Positions 32,761-46,600 of a stretch of DNA of 64,000 nt are shown piece by piece; the stretch's first letter is position 1; every line of letters begins with the position of its first letter. Made by a program: the position numbers and the translations under genes. The notes under the pieces were generated by a model, which did not search any database, was not told the origin of the DNA, and saw nothing but the letters and a program-made list of their open reading frames with translations. This stretch comes from Lycocorax pyrrhopterus obiensis. Taxonomy: Eukaryota > Chordata > Aves > Passeriformes > Paradisaeidae. The stretch covers positions 13,585,329-13,649,328 of the forward strand of contig JACSVZ010000011.1 in the NCBI GenBank assembly GCA_014706295.1. The letters are read 5' to 3'.

Positions 32761-34340
32761 ATGCTCCAGGCTTCGGGATGCTCCAGGCTCTGGGGGGCTC
32801 CACTGGGATGCTCTGGTATCAGGGATGCTCCAGGCCTCGGAGGGATGCTCCGGGTTCTGGGGGCCTCTATCAGGATGCCCCGGTGTCGGGGATCTCCAGA
32901 ACCCAGGTTGCTCTGGCGTCAGGGGTGCTCCAGGCCCTGTGGGGCACCACTGGGATGCTCTGGGATGCTCCAGGCCCCATGAGGCTCCAGACTGCTCCAG
33001 GGGGCCAGGTGGGTCTGCTCGCCCCAGGTGAACTGGAGCATGGATGGGCAGCTGGGCTCAATCTCCCCATCCTGGGGCAGGGGGAAAGCAGCACAGGATG
33101 AGCTTCCTGGATCCAGGGGTGTTGTGGGGCTGCCCTGGAAGTGGGGCATGCTGAGCTCAAACTGCAAAGCAAAGCTTGTGTAAAACCCATTTTACTTTCT
33201 TTTTGACAGATTACCTGGATGATGACAACAATCAGATGTGGTGGAGCAGTGGGCAGGGAGCTTTCCCCTTGCTCCTGCCTCCAGCCTGTGTTCCCCAGCT
33301 GTTGGCTTCTGCTGGCAAACATTTGTAGCCCATTTGTACCCAGGCAGAGAGATGGCAAAAGGTGATGCCACCGAGGCTCCGAGGGAAGTGTCCTGTGGCC
33401 CATTCCTACCTGGCCAGTGGGCTCAGCCTGGCACTCAGCATCCGAGAGCGCCCATGCCATAGGCACTACCAGCCAGAGGTCTTGCTCTGGCCAAGGTGTC
33501 CTGTCCTGTCCTCCAGGGATGTGTGGACATGGATCAGAGCTGGCTCTCCATGGAGCACTCTGCCTGTGTCCCTTCTTGCCCCCTGCCCAGCACCCTCTCT
33601 CCCTGGGCTATTTGGGCATAGCCTACTGCCCACCCAGGACATGGGGTCCTGGATCTCCTGGATTGGGAGCCTCCAGGATGGGTTGTGGGAGATGGGGCAC
33701 CTCCTAGAGCATGGGGGATGGCCTAATCAGCAAGCAGGAGGTTTTAGGAGTATCTGAGAGGGGCTGAGGAGGTAATGGGGAGACAGAAATCTTGAGGACC
33801 CCCCTGGGGTGCTCCCAGGCTAGTGCTCAGGCAGCACCTGGGGCAGGGGTGGATGGTTTCAGCTGGGAAGGGGCTGGCTGGGAGGGAGATTGAGTGTGGG
33901 GGAAGACTGGGAATTTGGTGGGTGCGTGAGGACTAAGCCAGGGTGGGGGGACTCAGACAAAGCAGAGGCACGGGGTGAGGGCATGGGGGAGCAGGGTGAT
34001 GCAGGTGGCACCGGGACAGTTGCAGAGAGGACTGAGACAGGTGCAGGGGACTAGCATGGGGCGGGGGGCTCTGGGAGGGTGCAGATGAGCTGGGATGGAG
34101 GGTGGGGATGCAAGGGGTGAGCAGGGTGGTGCTGGGGTCCGGGGCAGGTGCAGAGCCCTGGGGCAGTACCGGGGGTGCCGAGGTCCGGGGCGGGCCAGTG
34201 CCGGGCGGGGCGGGGAGCGGCGGGCGGGGCCCGTGGCGTGGGGCGCGGGGGCCGTCCCGGCGCATCCCCACGTGCGCGTGACGCGGGCGGGGGCCGGGAC
34301 CGCGACCGCGGCGGAGCGGAGCGGCGGGAGCGGCGGGGCC
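32624..34340. promoter_or_regulatory. Divergent interval between FHOD1 and SLC9A5
   Basis: This 1.7-kb interval separates the two start codons of the head-to-head pair. It contains a minisatellite next to FHOD1 (32755-32985), a middle part of ordinary GC, and a second CpG-dense block from about 34130. No other exon is visible. Confidence 0.6.
32755..32985 (+). repeat. 'gggatgctccagg' minisatellite in the FHOD1 5' flank
   Basis: Degenerate units built on 'gggatgctccaggctctggg' repeat about ten times immediately upstream of the FHOD1 CpG-island core. Confidence 0.85.
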
Positions 34341-34600
34341 ATGCAGCCCCCGGCGGCCTCCCCCGGCCCCGCCGCCCCGGCGGGAGCCGAGCTGCTGCGG
34401 TGGCAGTGGCGGGAGGTGCAGGCGCCCTGCCTGGTGGCCGCTTGGATCCTGGTAGCCAGCCTGGCCAAGATCGGTGAGTGTCCCCATGTCCCCACCCGCT
34501 CCCGTCCCCCGGGAGCAGCCGTGCCCACCCCCGGGCAGGCAGGGGGGATGCGGCATCCCTGGCGGGCGCGGGGGCACCCGGGACGAGGAGTGTCACCGCA
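34130..34600 (+). promoter_or_regulatory. SLC9A5: CpG island and promoter region of SLC9A5
   Basis: Very GC-rich sequence surrounds the ATG at 34341. A CACGTG E-box followed by a CGTGACGC CRE-like element lies near 34269-34285, about 60-70 bp before the ATG. No TATA box is seen. Confidence 0.6.
34341..34473 (+). CDS. SLC9A5: SLC9A5 first coding exon
   Basis: [20 protein letters not shown] leads into [20 protein letters not shown] and LAKI, matching the family just before the second membrane helix. Donor AAGATCG|GTGAGT, phase 1. The start lies within GGGGCCATGC, a fair Kozak context. No upstream in-frame ATG gives a signal-like leader. Confidence 0.88.
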
Positions 34601-37600
34601 CGCCGGGACGCGGATCATGGGGACAAATCCGGCTGGTCACCACCCTCAGCTGGGCTGCGGAGGTCGGGGATCACCCCACATCCTCCGTGCCCTGCCGTGG
34701 GGTGATGTGCGGCGACGGGGTGAAGGTACCACCCGAAGGAAAAGGTGGGGGCCTCGGCTGAATTTCCTGCGAGGGATGGATGGATAGATGGGTGGGCACA
34801 GCGGAGGGATGGTTCATGAGAAGAGAAGCCCCAAAGGATGTCCCGTGTTCCCAAAGGCTGGCACAGCACCTGCCATTGGCAGGTCTAGAAGCCATTGTTC
34901 CCCCCCACAGCCCCGGGGAAAGGCTCGGCGGTGCCAGTGCCAGGCAGGATGTGCCCCCAGCAGCCTGGGGATCGCAGGTGCCTGCAGTCTCCTCCGGTGG
35001 GTCACTCCAGATTGGGTTGGCCTTGGACTCTTGTGCTCCCCAGCACAGGACCACGCAGCTGGGGGAGGCTCTGCTGTGAGAGGCTGCGTGGGAAGGCACA
35101 ATGAGGATGTGTGTGAGCTGCGCAGGGCTGGGCTCCCCACCAGCACCCGGAGTGCTGGGGAGGGGACACCCGTGTGTGGGTGCCAAGCAGGGGTACCCAG
35201 AGGGCTGTTCCCCCACAGTGCCCCTGCCTGCTGTGCTGGACCCAGGGGACAAGATCATGACCTTGAGCCAGGTTTTCTCCTCAGGCACCCCACTGTGGGC
35301 ACAGCCCCTGTGGTGGGGGCGCAGACACCCTCTTAGTTTCGAGTCAGATCAAGAAATGTGGGTTCAGAGTTAGGCAGCGGAATCTCTGAGCAGCCAGGGA
35401 CCTGCAGCAGCACTCGTTACACAGGGGACAGCTACAGCTGTGACCACCAGCTGGCCTCTGCCTGTCCCAAGCATCATTGTGGATCTTCCGTTCCTCTCCT
35501 TCCTCGCCTTCTCGCAAGAGAGACCTAAAGCCTCGCGAGGAATGAATTAAAAGGTATCATGAGCTTAAAAATACAACACTCTGCTGTAGCTGTGCCACCT
35601 CCAGCTGCTGAGTGCGTCCCTCCTACCTGCAGAAGATCAGAGAGAAAATTCCCTTCCCTGGCTGTTATTTTCTTCTCTGCAACCTCTCCCTGGAGCTGCT
35701 CCCTGTGCAGGTTTCCACTGACACGCTCTTCTCAGCCACCCTGGATTTTGTGCGGGTGGGTGCAGTTGGGCCTGAGCTGGGATCATTCCCAAGCCCCCAG
35801 ATCCGCCACATTCTTCCAGGCCTGAGGCGAGCTGATGGCCGCTCTCCTTCTCTGCGTGTGAGGAGGATAGATGGGTGGGCACAGAGGAGGAAAGCCAGAT
35901 GTGAACCCTGATGGCTGATAGCTTTGAGCTGCCGGGCTTAGTGTATCCGAAGGGTCCAATGGATACTCAAAGCCTGGAGCCAATAGTGACACCCGGACCT
36001 GGAGGCACGGCTGCAGGCAGTACCCTGCCATGGGTGTCCCCAGAGATGGCACGTGCGATCCCCAGGGTGCACGGGAGTCCACAGAGGAGATGAACCAGGG
36101 GTGGAGGATTTTGGGGAGCAGAGAGGGTAGTGCCAGCTGTGGCAGCCGGGGACGCTGGGTGTAGGCTGGTGCAGAGGATCCGTTGTGGTTGTGGCGCTGG
36201 GCTGACAGCTCACAGCCCTGTGACCGCAGGGGAGGAAGCGGCCCCACGCCCGGGTGATGGGGAAATGACACTGTGGGCTCTGTTCTCAGAAGCAGTCACG
36301 ATGCTGGGGTGCCCCAAGCCAGCAAACACCCGGGGCAGGGAAAAGCTGGCTTGGGTGTTGCCTTCCTGCACAACAAGGCATCATCCGGGCTTTGCTGCCT
36401 TTTCCATCCACAGTCAGAGCACAGGATGTGGGGAACACAGAGGTGATGAGCATTGCCCGAAACATTCTGCTTACATATAGCTGCCCCACGGGCAGGAGTT
36501 TGCCAACAGACAGATGTTTTTCTATGCAGCAGCAATGCCATAGGTTGCAACCATCTCTTCTCACACCATCACCTCTGTCCCCAGCTGCTCATGTCCTGGT
36601 TTAGGTGTTTTGCCACTTCCCAAGCTCTGGAGGAGCAGAGCAGGTTTTAGCCCTGAGTTCTCTCAATGGCAAATCCTTTATTATGGATGCCTGAGTATGG
36701 ATTATGTCTCTGAAGTTAATTCACATGTGGCTAAGTTACTGTTGCTGTGGGAACCTTTAGTGCTGAAATCCTTGCCTAGCGTGTATAAAATTAGAGCTCG
36801 TTCCGCCTGTCCCCACTGGCTGCTCTCTGTGACACAGGGGAGCTCGTGTGCTGCCATTTCCTGGGGAGGGTGGCAGCTTTCCACATCAGCCAGGAGATTT
36901 TTGGACAAGCATGATCTTTCTCATTGACGCTTCTCCTTTACTTTCCCAAGTTTTCGGCTTGGTGAAAACAATCATAGAACCATAGAATGGTTTGAGTTGG
37001 AAGGGACCTTAGAGATTATCCTTTTCCAACTACCTTTCCATGGGCAGGGACACCTTCCACTAGACCAGGTCGCTCAAAGCCCCATCCAGCCTGGCCTTGA
37101 ACACTTCCATGATGGATGACAGCCAGGATCCATGTCCTCACAGCATCCCTGCACGCTCTCCTGGGTCCCTCCATCCAGCCGGGACATAGCTCCACAGCAT
37201 GGGGAATGCAGACGGGTTGCCGAAGCAGAGAGCAGGGATCTTGGCAATGTTCCTGAGAATGCAGAAAGGGGCTGGACGCCTCGTTCCCTTCTTGAAAACT
37301 TCAGAGCTTTGTTCCCGTGGGTGGGAAGCGGCTTCGCAGCCTGCTGCAGGCGCTGAGTGAGCACCATTCGTCCACTGGTGAAGGCAGCTTGTGTGGGGTG
37401 AACAATGCTCTGCAGTGATTTGTGCAGTAATTTAGCAGGAATTTGGCCTGGATGAAGCCCAGCCAGCTTTTCCTCAGGCTGTGGATCTGCTTCGAGGGCT
37501 GTAGTGTCCATATCACCACTGTCTCCAGGGATGTATTGCAGCCCATAGCAGTGAGCAGAGGTGGCTGGGGCTGAGGGGGGAATGCCCCAGGCTCTATAGC

Positions 37601-40600
37601 TGGGATGTTCGGTGGCAGAGCTGTGGCAGAGGCTTGGCCTGGGTGCTCTCTCCTATTGACGTGGATGGTGGTGGAGCTGCAGATCACGCTGCCCCTGTGC
37701 TCACTGCTCTGCCCCTGCCAGCTGCAGCAGTGCTCCTGCTGTATTACGGCAGGGAGCCTGTGCTGGGGCATGGATAGGGCTCACCATGCCAGGGAGCAAC
37801 CTCTTGAGGTCCTCAACTAAAGGAAAAGTGGCCCTTAGCCTGCACGTTGGGTGGTGGGCTCAAAGATGTTGTCTCTTCTTGTGAACCAGACCTTTAACAT
37901 TGAATTATCTCCTCTAATTCAGAGCTCAGCTGTGGTGAAGGAAAGAAAATCACCTAGGAGGTGCTGGGAAAGGAGAAAGGAAGAACATCAGGAGGCCACA
38001 ACCTCATTTCCCCAGGTGTCCACATCTCAGGGACACTGGGACCTGTCTCAGAAGGACAGAGCAGGACCAGGACAGGTTCAGAGGAAAATGACAAGGGCAT
38101 AGAGACATGGAAACCTACTGATGAAGTACTGCCTGTTCCTGGGCTCCTCTCCAGGTCTATGCCCCTGGAGACAGCACCCTGGGCTAGGCAGACCTTCTGT
38201 CTGTGCATAGGGGTTCCGAAGCAGGGAAGCAGCCGAGTGACCTAGGATTGGCACACGACCATAGCACAACTTTCCTTCTGGAGGGGTAGCTTGGCACAAG
38301 CAATGGGCACCTTTAGTCCAGCTAAAGGGCTTTAGGGACTGGGTTTTGGGGTTGGCAGCAGGGCTGGGCTTGCAGCCAAGTGATGGCTCAGAGCCTACTC
38401 TGATGTCCCTTGTACCTGCTGGGTGCACAAGGACAGAGGTGGCTCTCAAAGTGCCTGGAGGAACCCACTCCTCAGGAGATTTCTTCATCTGATGGCCAAG
38501 TCATGCGACAGAGCTGGGCTGGATGTCACAAGTGATGGCAGAACTCAGTGATGGGGGGACAAAACCACTGTGACCCTCAACAGCCTTTCCCCAGGCAATG
38601 CCCTTTTGTGGGGGCAGCAAAAATACAGCACCTTGTGCTAGCGAGGAGAAACCCCCAGGGATGTGGGGTTGCCTGCCTGGAAGCTGGACTGATTTGGGAT
38701 TACACAGGACACCCTGCCATGGGGGACAAGGGTGCCCGGAGGAACGAATCCCCTGTGCTGGCTGGCGTGGAATCCTGCTGGCTTGTGCCTGAGCACAGGC
38801 TCACTGCCACATTACTGATGGATGAATACCAGGGCATCCTCTGCTTGCTTTAGAAAATGCATCCTGTTCCACGGCAGCTGACGATTTGGCCCAAACCTTG
38901 CATGGAATAAACTGATTATTCCAAGCATCTCTAAATCTGCAGCTCCCGAGTGGCTGTGTTTTTGCATGCAGGTAGGTTAGCTGGTGCTGAGGGAGGTTGT
39001 GCTCTGGCATGGCTTGCACTGCAGCGGTTTGCATGCTGCTCTGGCTGCTGGCTCAGACGGATGCAAACAAGGTCACCCTGTCACCAGGGCTGAGCATCCT
39101 TGTCTCCGAGTGGGGTAACATGTCCCGGTGCACCAGGATTTCTTCACTTGAACAGCAGCCAGCAGTGCTCGTGACACTGTGAACGTGCTCGCTGCCTGCT
39201 TTAAACCTTTAAGCGCAGATACCAGAGGCCAAGAAAAGTAAAATGCCTGGCTGATTGGCTTATTAGACAGTGGCTGAGGAGAGGGAAATCCTAAAGTCAG
39301 AGACCTGAAATCCTGACCTGGGAGGTAGCTGGAAGGTCTTCTCTGCACATATGGCCACAAAGCAGCCTTTCCATAGGTGCTCCCTTTTTCTCCTCCCATC
39401 CATCATGCATCACCCAACTCTTCTGTGAAGCCTGTGGATTTGGGATGCTCTCTCCATGTGCCTGTTTGGCTGATGCTCTCATTCTTCATTATCTTCTAGT
39501 TTTCCACCTGTCAAGGAAGGTGACATCTGTCGTCCCGGAGAGCTGCCTCCTCATCCTGCTGGGGCTGGGCCTGGGGGGCATCGTGTTGGCCGTGGCGAAG
39601 AAAGCTGAGTACCAGCTGGAGCCCAACATGTTCTTCCTCTTCCTTCTGCCCCCCATCGTCCTGGACTCGGGGTACTTCATGCCCAGCCGGCTGTTCTTTG
39701 ACAACATCGGTGCCATCCTCACCTACGCCGTGGTGGGCACGCTCTGGAACTCCTTTGCCACCGGCACCGCGCTCTGGGGGCTGCACCGGGCCGGGCTCAT
39801 GGGTGGGTGTACAGGGCTGCTCAGCTTGGACCACATCCCGAAAAAATAGGTTGGAGGTGCAAAGCACTCCCAATTTCATAGCCCGCTGCCTCTCCCTGCT
39901 GTGGATTCCTAGGAATTACAGCACGAGTAGGGTCCTGACGTCCTGGGAATGGTGCTCTGGCAGGACGGTCAAGCGTGCAGGACAGACGGGCCCTGCTTGG
40001 CACTGGGCTGACTCATGTCTTTGCTATTTTTGTCTGCCGACCTTGGCTAGCGTTGCTGGCTCACTGCCGTGTTCCCTGTCCTTGGCTGGAGCCACTGGCC
40101 CTGGCTGGCCTGGGCTGTGTTTTGGGCTCTCCTGAGCCCTGAGGAACCACTTGATGCCTGGACCTGAGGTGGGGCTGCTGAGCTGCCTTTGGTGGTACCT
40201 GCTGGAGGAGCAGTGATGCACCTGGGTGCCAACGGGGACATCCCTCATGCTCCTCTCATGTTGCAGCAAGAATGCCCCAAGCCCCGCTTTTCCAGGGGCA
40301 CCCTGGAGGTCTGGGAATTCTTTTGGGCTCATCCCACTGCACTCCCAGTTGAGATACTGCAGCCAAGTCACTGGGATCAGATGAGGGACAGGCTTGTTTC
40401 CGTCTGGTGAGAGGGACTCGGGGATGGCTGGTTTGCCTGACCGTGGTCCTTCTGTCCTAACAGATCCAGGTGTTGAAGCTGGGCTGATGGATTTCCTGCT
40501 CTTTGGCAGCCTGATTTCAGCTGTGGACCCTGTTGCAGTCCTGGCTGTCTTTGAAGAGGTCCATGTTAATGAGACCCTCTTCATCATTGTGTTTGGCGAG

Positions 40601-43600
40601 TCTCTCCTGAATGATGCTGTCACCGTGGTGAGTTGCAGCTTGGGGACTCTAATGTTGAGCCCAACATGGTCCAAGGTGCTGGACTCCCCCAGGATAGGCA
40701 GAGGATGCAGGTGACATCCCCAAGCTGGGGGCAGACCCCTGCCATGCTCTCTCGGCCTTTCCTCTCTCCTGGCCCTGGGAGACTTTGCCTGCTGAAATGA
40801 GCTGTTACCTGACAGGTTTGGGGCGGGAAATGCCTCTTCCACAGGACCCATCCTGCCCCTCTCAAGGCAGGGCAATGTCCTGCATTTCTCAAGGGATTTG
40901 CCTTGCCTACAGGTGCTGTACAAGGTCTTCAACTCTTTTGTGGAGCTGGGCCCAGCGCACATCCATGCCACAGACTACGTGAAGGGGGTAGGTGAGTAAT
41001 TGCCACACCAGCCCCTCCATCTCTTCCTCTGTTGTGGAAGTGGAGGGGGGCAAGCACGGGAGCTGTTGTCCTGTGGGGTGGGCACTGAGCACCACAGCTG
41101 TGTCGTCTCCGTGCATCACACGCCGGCCATCAGCATAGAATTGCAGAATTGTTTGGGCTGGAAGAGACCTTAAAGTTCATCTTCTTCCAATCCCCCCTGA
41201 GCAGGGGCAGGGGCACCTTCCACTAGACCAGGTTGCTCAGAGCCCCACCCAACCCGGCCTTGAACACTTCCATGATCGATGACAGCCACAGCTTCACTGG
41301 CCAGTCTGTGCCAGGGCCTCACCACCCTCACAGGGAAGAATTTCTTCCTAGTACCCAATCTAATCCTGCCCTCTGTCAGTTTGAAGCCATTCCCCCTTGT
41401 CCTGTCACTCCATGCCCATGTCAAAAGTCCTTCTCCAGCTCTTTTGGAGTACCCTTTAGTTACTGGAAGAGCTTCTGAGGTCTCCCCAGAGTCTTCTCCA
41501 GGCTGAACAACCCCAACTCTATCAGCCTGTCCCCATAGCAGAGGTGTTCCAGGGGATGCTTTGGGATCACCCAAGGCTCCGTGCTCCATGAGGTGCTTTG
41601 GTGGGGACCTGGGTGGGAACATGGCACTTGGCCAGCCCAGCGTGGTGTGGCTGTGGGGCACAGGAGCTGCGTCCACTTGCTTATGGTGCAAATGAGTCTT
41701 CTCCTCCCACCAGCCTCCTTCTTCCTGGTGAGCCTGGGGGGCACGGCCGTGGGGCTGCTCTTTGCCTTCCTGCTGGCCCTGATCACGCGGTTCACCAAGC
41801 GCGTGCGCATCATCGAGCCACTCTTCGTCTTCCTCCTGGCCTACGTCGCGTACCTTGCTGCTGAGATGGTCTCACTCTCCGCCATCCTGGCGTGAGTACT
41901 GGGGTGTCCCCCAGGGGAGCCCAGGAAATTGGGGTTGCAGTGCTGAGCAGCAAGAGGCAGTGAGTAGACCCACTCCTCATCCCGCCGTAGGGCCATGCCA
42001 GCTCCTTCTGCCCCTCTGCAGAGTCACCTTCTGTGGGATCTGCTGCAAGAAGTACGTGGAAGCCAACATCTCCCAGAAATCCCGCACCACAGTCAAGTAC
42101 ACCATGAAGACACTGGCCAGCAGCTCAGAGACCATCATCTTCATGTTTCTGGGCATCTCAGCTGTGGACACCTCCAAGTGGACATGGGACACGGCACTGG
42201 TGCTGGGCACCCTGTTCTTTATCCTGCTCTTCAGAGCCGTGGGTCAGTCTGTCCCGCTGTGTATGTGGCCGGTAGCACACAGCCCTTTTCATGCCAAAAA
42301 GAGATATTCCCCAAGAAAGGTCGGGGCACAAGGCCAGCCATGGATCCTGGCTGGGATTTTGTGCTGTCTCCTGGAGCAGGCAGGGTTCTTCCAGCATTCC
42401 AGGCTCTCCTTCTCCTTCTTCCCCAGGTGTTGTCCTCCAGACCTACGTGCTCAACCGCTTCCGCCTCATCCCCCTGGACAGGATCGACCAGGTGGTCATG
42501 TCATATGGTGGCCTCCGTGGGGCCGTGGCCTTCGCCCTGGTCATCCTGCTGGACAGGGAAAAGGTGAAAGCCAAGGACTACTTTGTGGCGACGACCATCG
42601 TGGTGGTGTTCTTCACTGTCATTGTGCAGGTGAGGATGGGCACTGTGCCCTCCTCCAGCGCTGCTTTCTTGCCCCAGAACTGGCCTGGGGACATGTGCTT
42701 TGGGAAAATATCTTTTTTCAAGTGACCTTTGTTCCTTGGTGCTTTCTGGCACCCCATCCATCGGCAGGTGTGCAGGACCGCTATGGGGACTGTTGCGATG
42801 GTGGGGCCATGGCCCACATTCTTTTCCCACTGGCCTTTTGTTCTGGGACTGGCTCCAGGAGCTCCAAGAGTGTGTGCCTGACCAAGCTGTTCTCTTTACA
42901 AAGCTGCTGATGGGCAGGCATTCAGCGCCCTGGGAAGGGAAACCACAGGGAGGATGAATATGAGTCTAGGGGAAGGACGACTGGGGGTGTGCACCATGGC
43001 ACAGGGGTCGGGTTGGTAGGGGCATGCGTGGCTGGCACAACCACTGTCCCATCACTTTGTGCTGCTTCTGCTCCCTGTGCCCCAGCCACGCACCCTCTTG
43101 CCCTCCCAGTCTTTCCCTTGCCTTCTCCTGCCATTCTAGGGCCTCACCATCAAACCCCTGGTGACATGGCTGAAGGTGAAGCGCAGTGACCACCACAAAC
43201 CCACGCTGAACGAGGAGCTGCATGAGCACGTAGGTGATAGTGCCAGAGGCTGCCCGGCTCCCCACACGTGGGGCTGGGCGAGGGCCACGTATGACCTGGG
43301 CACCCCCGGGTCACCCGCAGCCTTGCCACCACTCACCTTCTTCCCCTCACTCAAGGCCTTTGACCACATCCTGGCAGCGGTGGAGGACATTGTAGGGCAC
43401 CACGGCTACCACTACTGGCGGGACAAGTGAGTGTCTCAGACAGGGTTCTCTGCTGACTGCTGGGTGAATGGGAGACACGTGCCAGCCACAGGAACATCGC
43501 AGGGTTCTCACAGGAGGACACCCCTGCTGTGGGCAGGGCAGCAGGACCAGGAAGCCTGCATGTCTGTCCATCAGTCTGGATAGGTACCATCTGGCTACTG

Positions 43601-46600
43601 TTGTGCAGCAGACCAAGATCACAAAAGCATCCCAGAGAGAGGACAGGGAGGTGTGGTTGGGGATGCTGTGGGGCTGGCATTGCTTGCCAAGGTCAGAGCT
43701 TGGGGTGTCCATGTTGGTGGCAACGGCCCTGTGCCTCCTCATGGATGGAGCTGCGCTGGGCACTGAGGAGGGAACAGCCCTGTTCCTGCCTGGGCAGTGT
43801 TTATCTGCAGCACAGTGACAGGAAAAGGATGCAAAAAGCCTGTTTCCTGCAGGGGAAGTGCTCCAGCAGGGTGGCCCCAGTCCTACTCCCACTGTCTCCC
43901 GCAGACCCGCTGGTGTCTGGCTTCCCCTTGGGCAGGCTGAAGGGTCACCGTGTCCCCTTCCCTCCTGCTCTCCCTGGTGCACAGCCAGGTCCTGCGTGCC
44001 CAACCTCCCTTCACTGTACTTTGGACACTTTGGACACTCAGCCTTGTGTGGGTGGATATCCCTGGCTGTGGTACTCCATGGGAGCTAAACTGCCTGTGTC
44101 TTCATCTCATGGCAGGTGGGAGCAGTTTGACAAGAAATATCTGAGCCAGCTCCTGATGCGGAAATCTGCCTACAGGCTGCGGGATGAGATCTGGGATGTT
44201 TACTACAAGCTGAACATCCGTGATGCTATCAGCTTTGTCGATCAGGTACGGGCAGTAGTGGTGTCCAGGATGGCCCTGGCAGGAGAGGTTCCCCTCATGT
44301 ATGACCACATGTGCACCCTCTGGCCAGGCAGTGAGGACCTGCCCAGTCCAGCTGGGTCCTTGCTGTCCTGATGCCAGCCTTGTCCTCCCACCTCCCAGGG
44401 TGGCCATGTGCTCTCGGCTGCCAAGCTGGCGCTGCCCTCCATGCCCAGCCGCACATCCATGTCAGAGTCGTCAGTCACAAACCTCCTGTGAGTACGAGCA
44501 TCCCTATGAGCCCCTGGACAGATCTCGATGGACCTCACAGCTGCCCTCTTCCCTGGGGGCTGGCACAATGTGGGCCTGGAGCCCAGCCCCTCCATCTCCA
44601 TCTCCCCGCAGGAGGGAGAGTGGGAGCGGCGCGTGCCTGGACCTGCAGGTGATCGACACGGTGCGGAGCCGCCGGGACAAGGAGGACGCTGCCATGCACC
44701 ACGTGCTGCGAGGGAGCCTCTACAAGCCCCGCCGGCGGGTGAGCACTCCCGGGCCACGGCATGCGGCTGACCCCGAGGGGAGCAGCACCCGCAAGAGAAG
44801 CAGGGATGGACGATGCTCTGTGGGGCCAGCTGCTCACCCTGTGTCTCTTTGCCTCTCCCTCGGCCAGTACAAGGCCAGCTACAGCCGTCACTTCATCTCT
44901 CCAGATAAACAAGAGCGCCAAGATAAAGAAATCTTCCGGCAGAACATGAAGAGGCGTCTGGAGACCTTCAAGTCCACAAAGCACAATGTCTGCTCCTCCA
45001 AGAGCAAGGCCAGGCTGAAGGAAAAAGGCAGGAAAAAGGCAAGTCCTCCCCAAGCTACTGTTGTTTTCCTAGCTCAGAGATTTCGCCTCCCCCAGGATGC
45101 AGTAAGAGAGGTCCTTTTGGGGTGTAGGTGAGGTGCTGCAGGGCATCAGCACCTCCAGAGCCAGAGGGGAAAGCGGCTCATCTCTTCTCAATCCTGTTGA
45201 TGCTGCATGTGAGCTTTATGTGTCCATGTGCCGCCAGCATGCCATCAGTGCTGTGGGGTGGCTCTTCACTGAGCAAAGCCCCAGATTCATTTTCCAAGAG
45301 CACTCAGCATAAAGCAGCCTCAATGTTGATGCAGATCCAGGCTCAGAAGCTTGGCACTGCATCTCAGATTGAGCCTTAGGTGTCTTCTTGTGTTTGGAGG
45401 CTTTTGAAGCCATTGCAGCTGAGCAGTTCATTGTGGGGCCATGAAGATGCAAAGCCTAAGGACTAGGAACCATCTGCCATGTAGCCAGGGTGGGAATCTG
45501 CATGCCCAATGTTGGCTGGCTCGCAGGACCACCTGTTGCATTTGGGCCAGTACACAGGGCAGGTCCCAGCCAGTTCCTCTTCTTTCACAGAAGAACATCT
45601 CTCTGACCAAAGAGGCACCCAACGGGAAGACGCACAGAAATGTCCCCTGGCAGGATGCAGGTAAGGCCAGTGGCAGGTGAGGATGGCAGGTCCTGGCAAG
45701 GGGATCTGGTGGGATGGGATGGGAGCACCTGCTGTGCCTGCCCCCTGCCAGCTTGGTGCAATGACAGCACCTAGGGTTGCGCTAGCACCAAACCAACCCC
45801 CTCCATCTGCCTGCAGCTCCTGTCCTGGTGATGGTCAGCTCAGAGGAGGAGGAGAGTGATAGCTCGGAGACGGAGAAGGAGGATGATGAGGGGATTGTGT
45901 TCGTCGCTCGAGCCACTGATGAGGTCCTGCAGGGAAAGACAACTGCTGGTAGGCACCAATGCTCCATGCCAGGGCAGCTGCCATTGGGTAGCTTGTCCTT
46001 CCTCTGCCTGTGGAGCAAAGTTGCCTTGGCCTGGGCAAAACCAAAGTCAACAGAGCATGAATGGGAGAAGCACTGTCCTCTGGAGGCATGGCAGAGCCTC
46101 CCCGTGTCCTGCATCCCTGGGCCAGCACATGGTGTGATTCTTGGGGTTGTCCTGCATAGGGCAAGGAGTTGGGCTCCATAATCCTTGTGGGTCCCTTCCA
46201 ACTCAGGATATTCTATGGTCATTTGGTAGTGGTTGGTTCTGCAATGTTTGCAGGGTCCAAGGAGAGACTGAGAGCTGTGCAAGCTCCCTCTCACTGTCCC
46301 TCCATCTGCATCTCCAGGCAGCCTGGATGTCTGCCCCAGCCCCTGCATCATCCCTCCATCACCAACTTTGGCAGAGAAGGAGCTGCCATGGAAAGGAGAC
46401 CAGGCTGATCTGGCTGTTTATGTCTCCTCGGAGACCACCAAAATCGTGCCAGTGGATATGCAGAAGGCGTGGAACCAAAGCATCTCCTCCCTGGAGAGCA
46501 TCGCTTCCCCCCCAGGCATCGAGAGTGGACCTCAGCACAGGAGATTTGCATGCCCTGTGCTGGAGGAGCAACCCCAGTCTGCAAGCCAGGTGATGCCAGA

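Noticed and set aside
41170..41691. 173-codon minus-strand frame inside SLC9A5
   Set aside because: It lies mostly in a CR1 fragment and intron 4, so it is not a separate gene.
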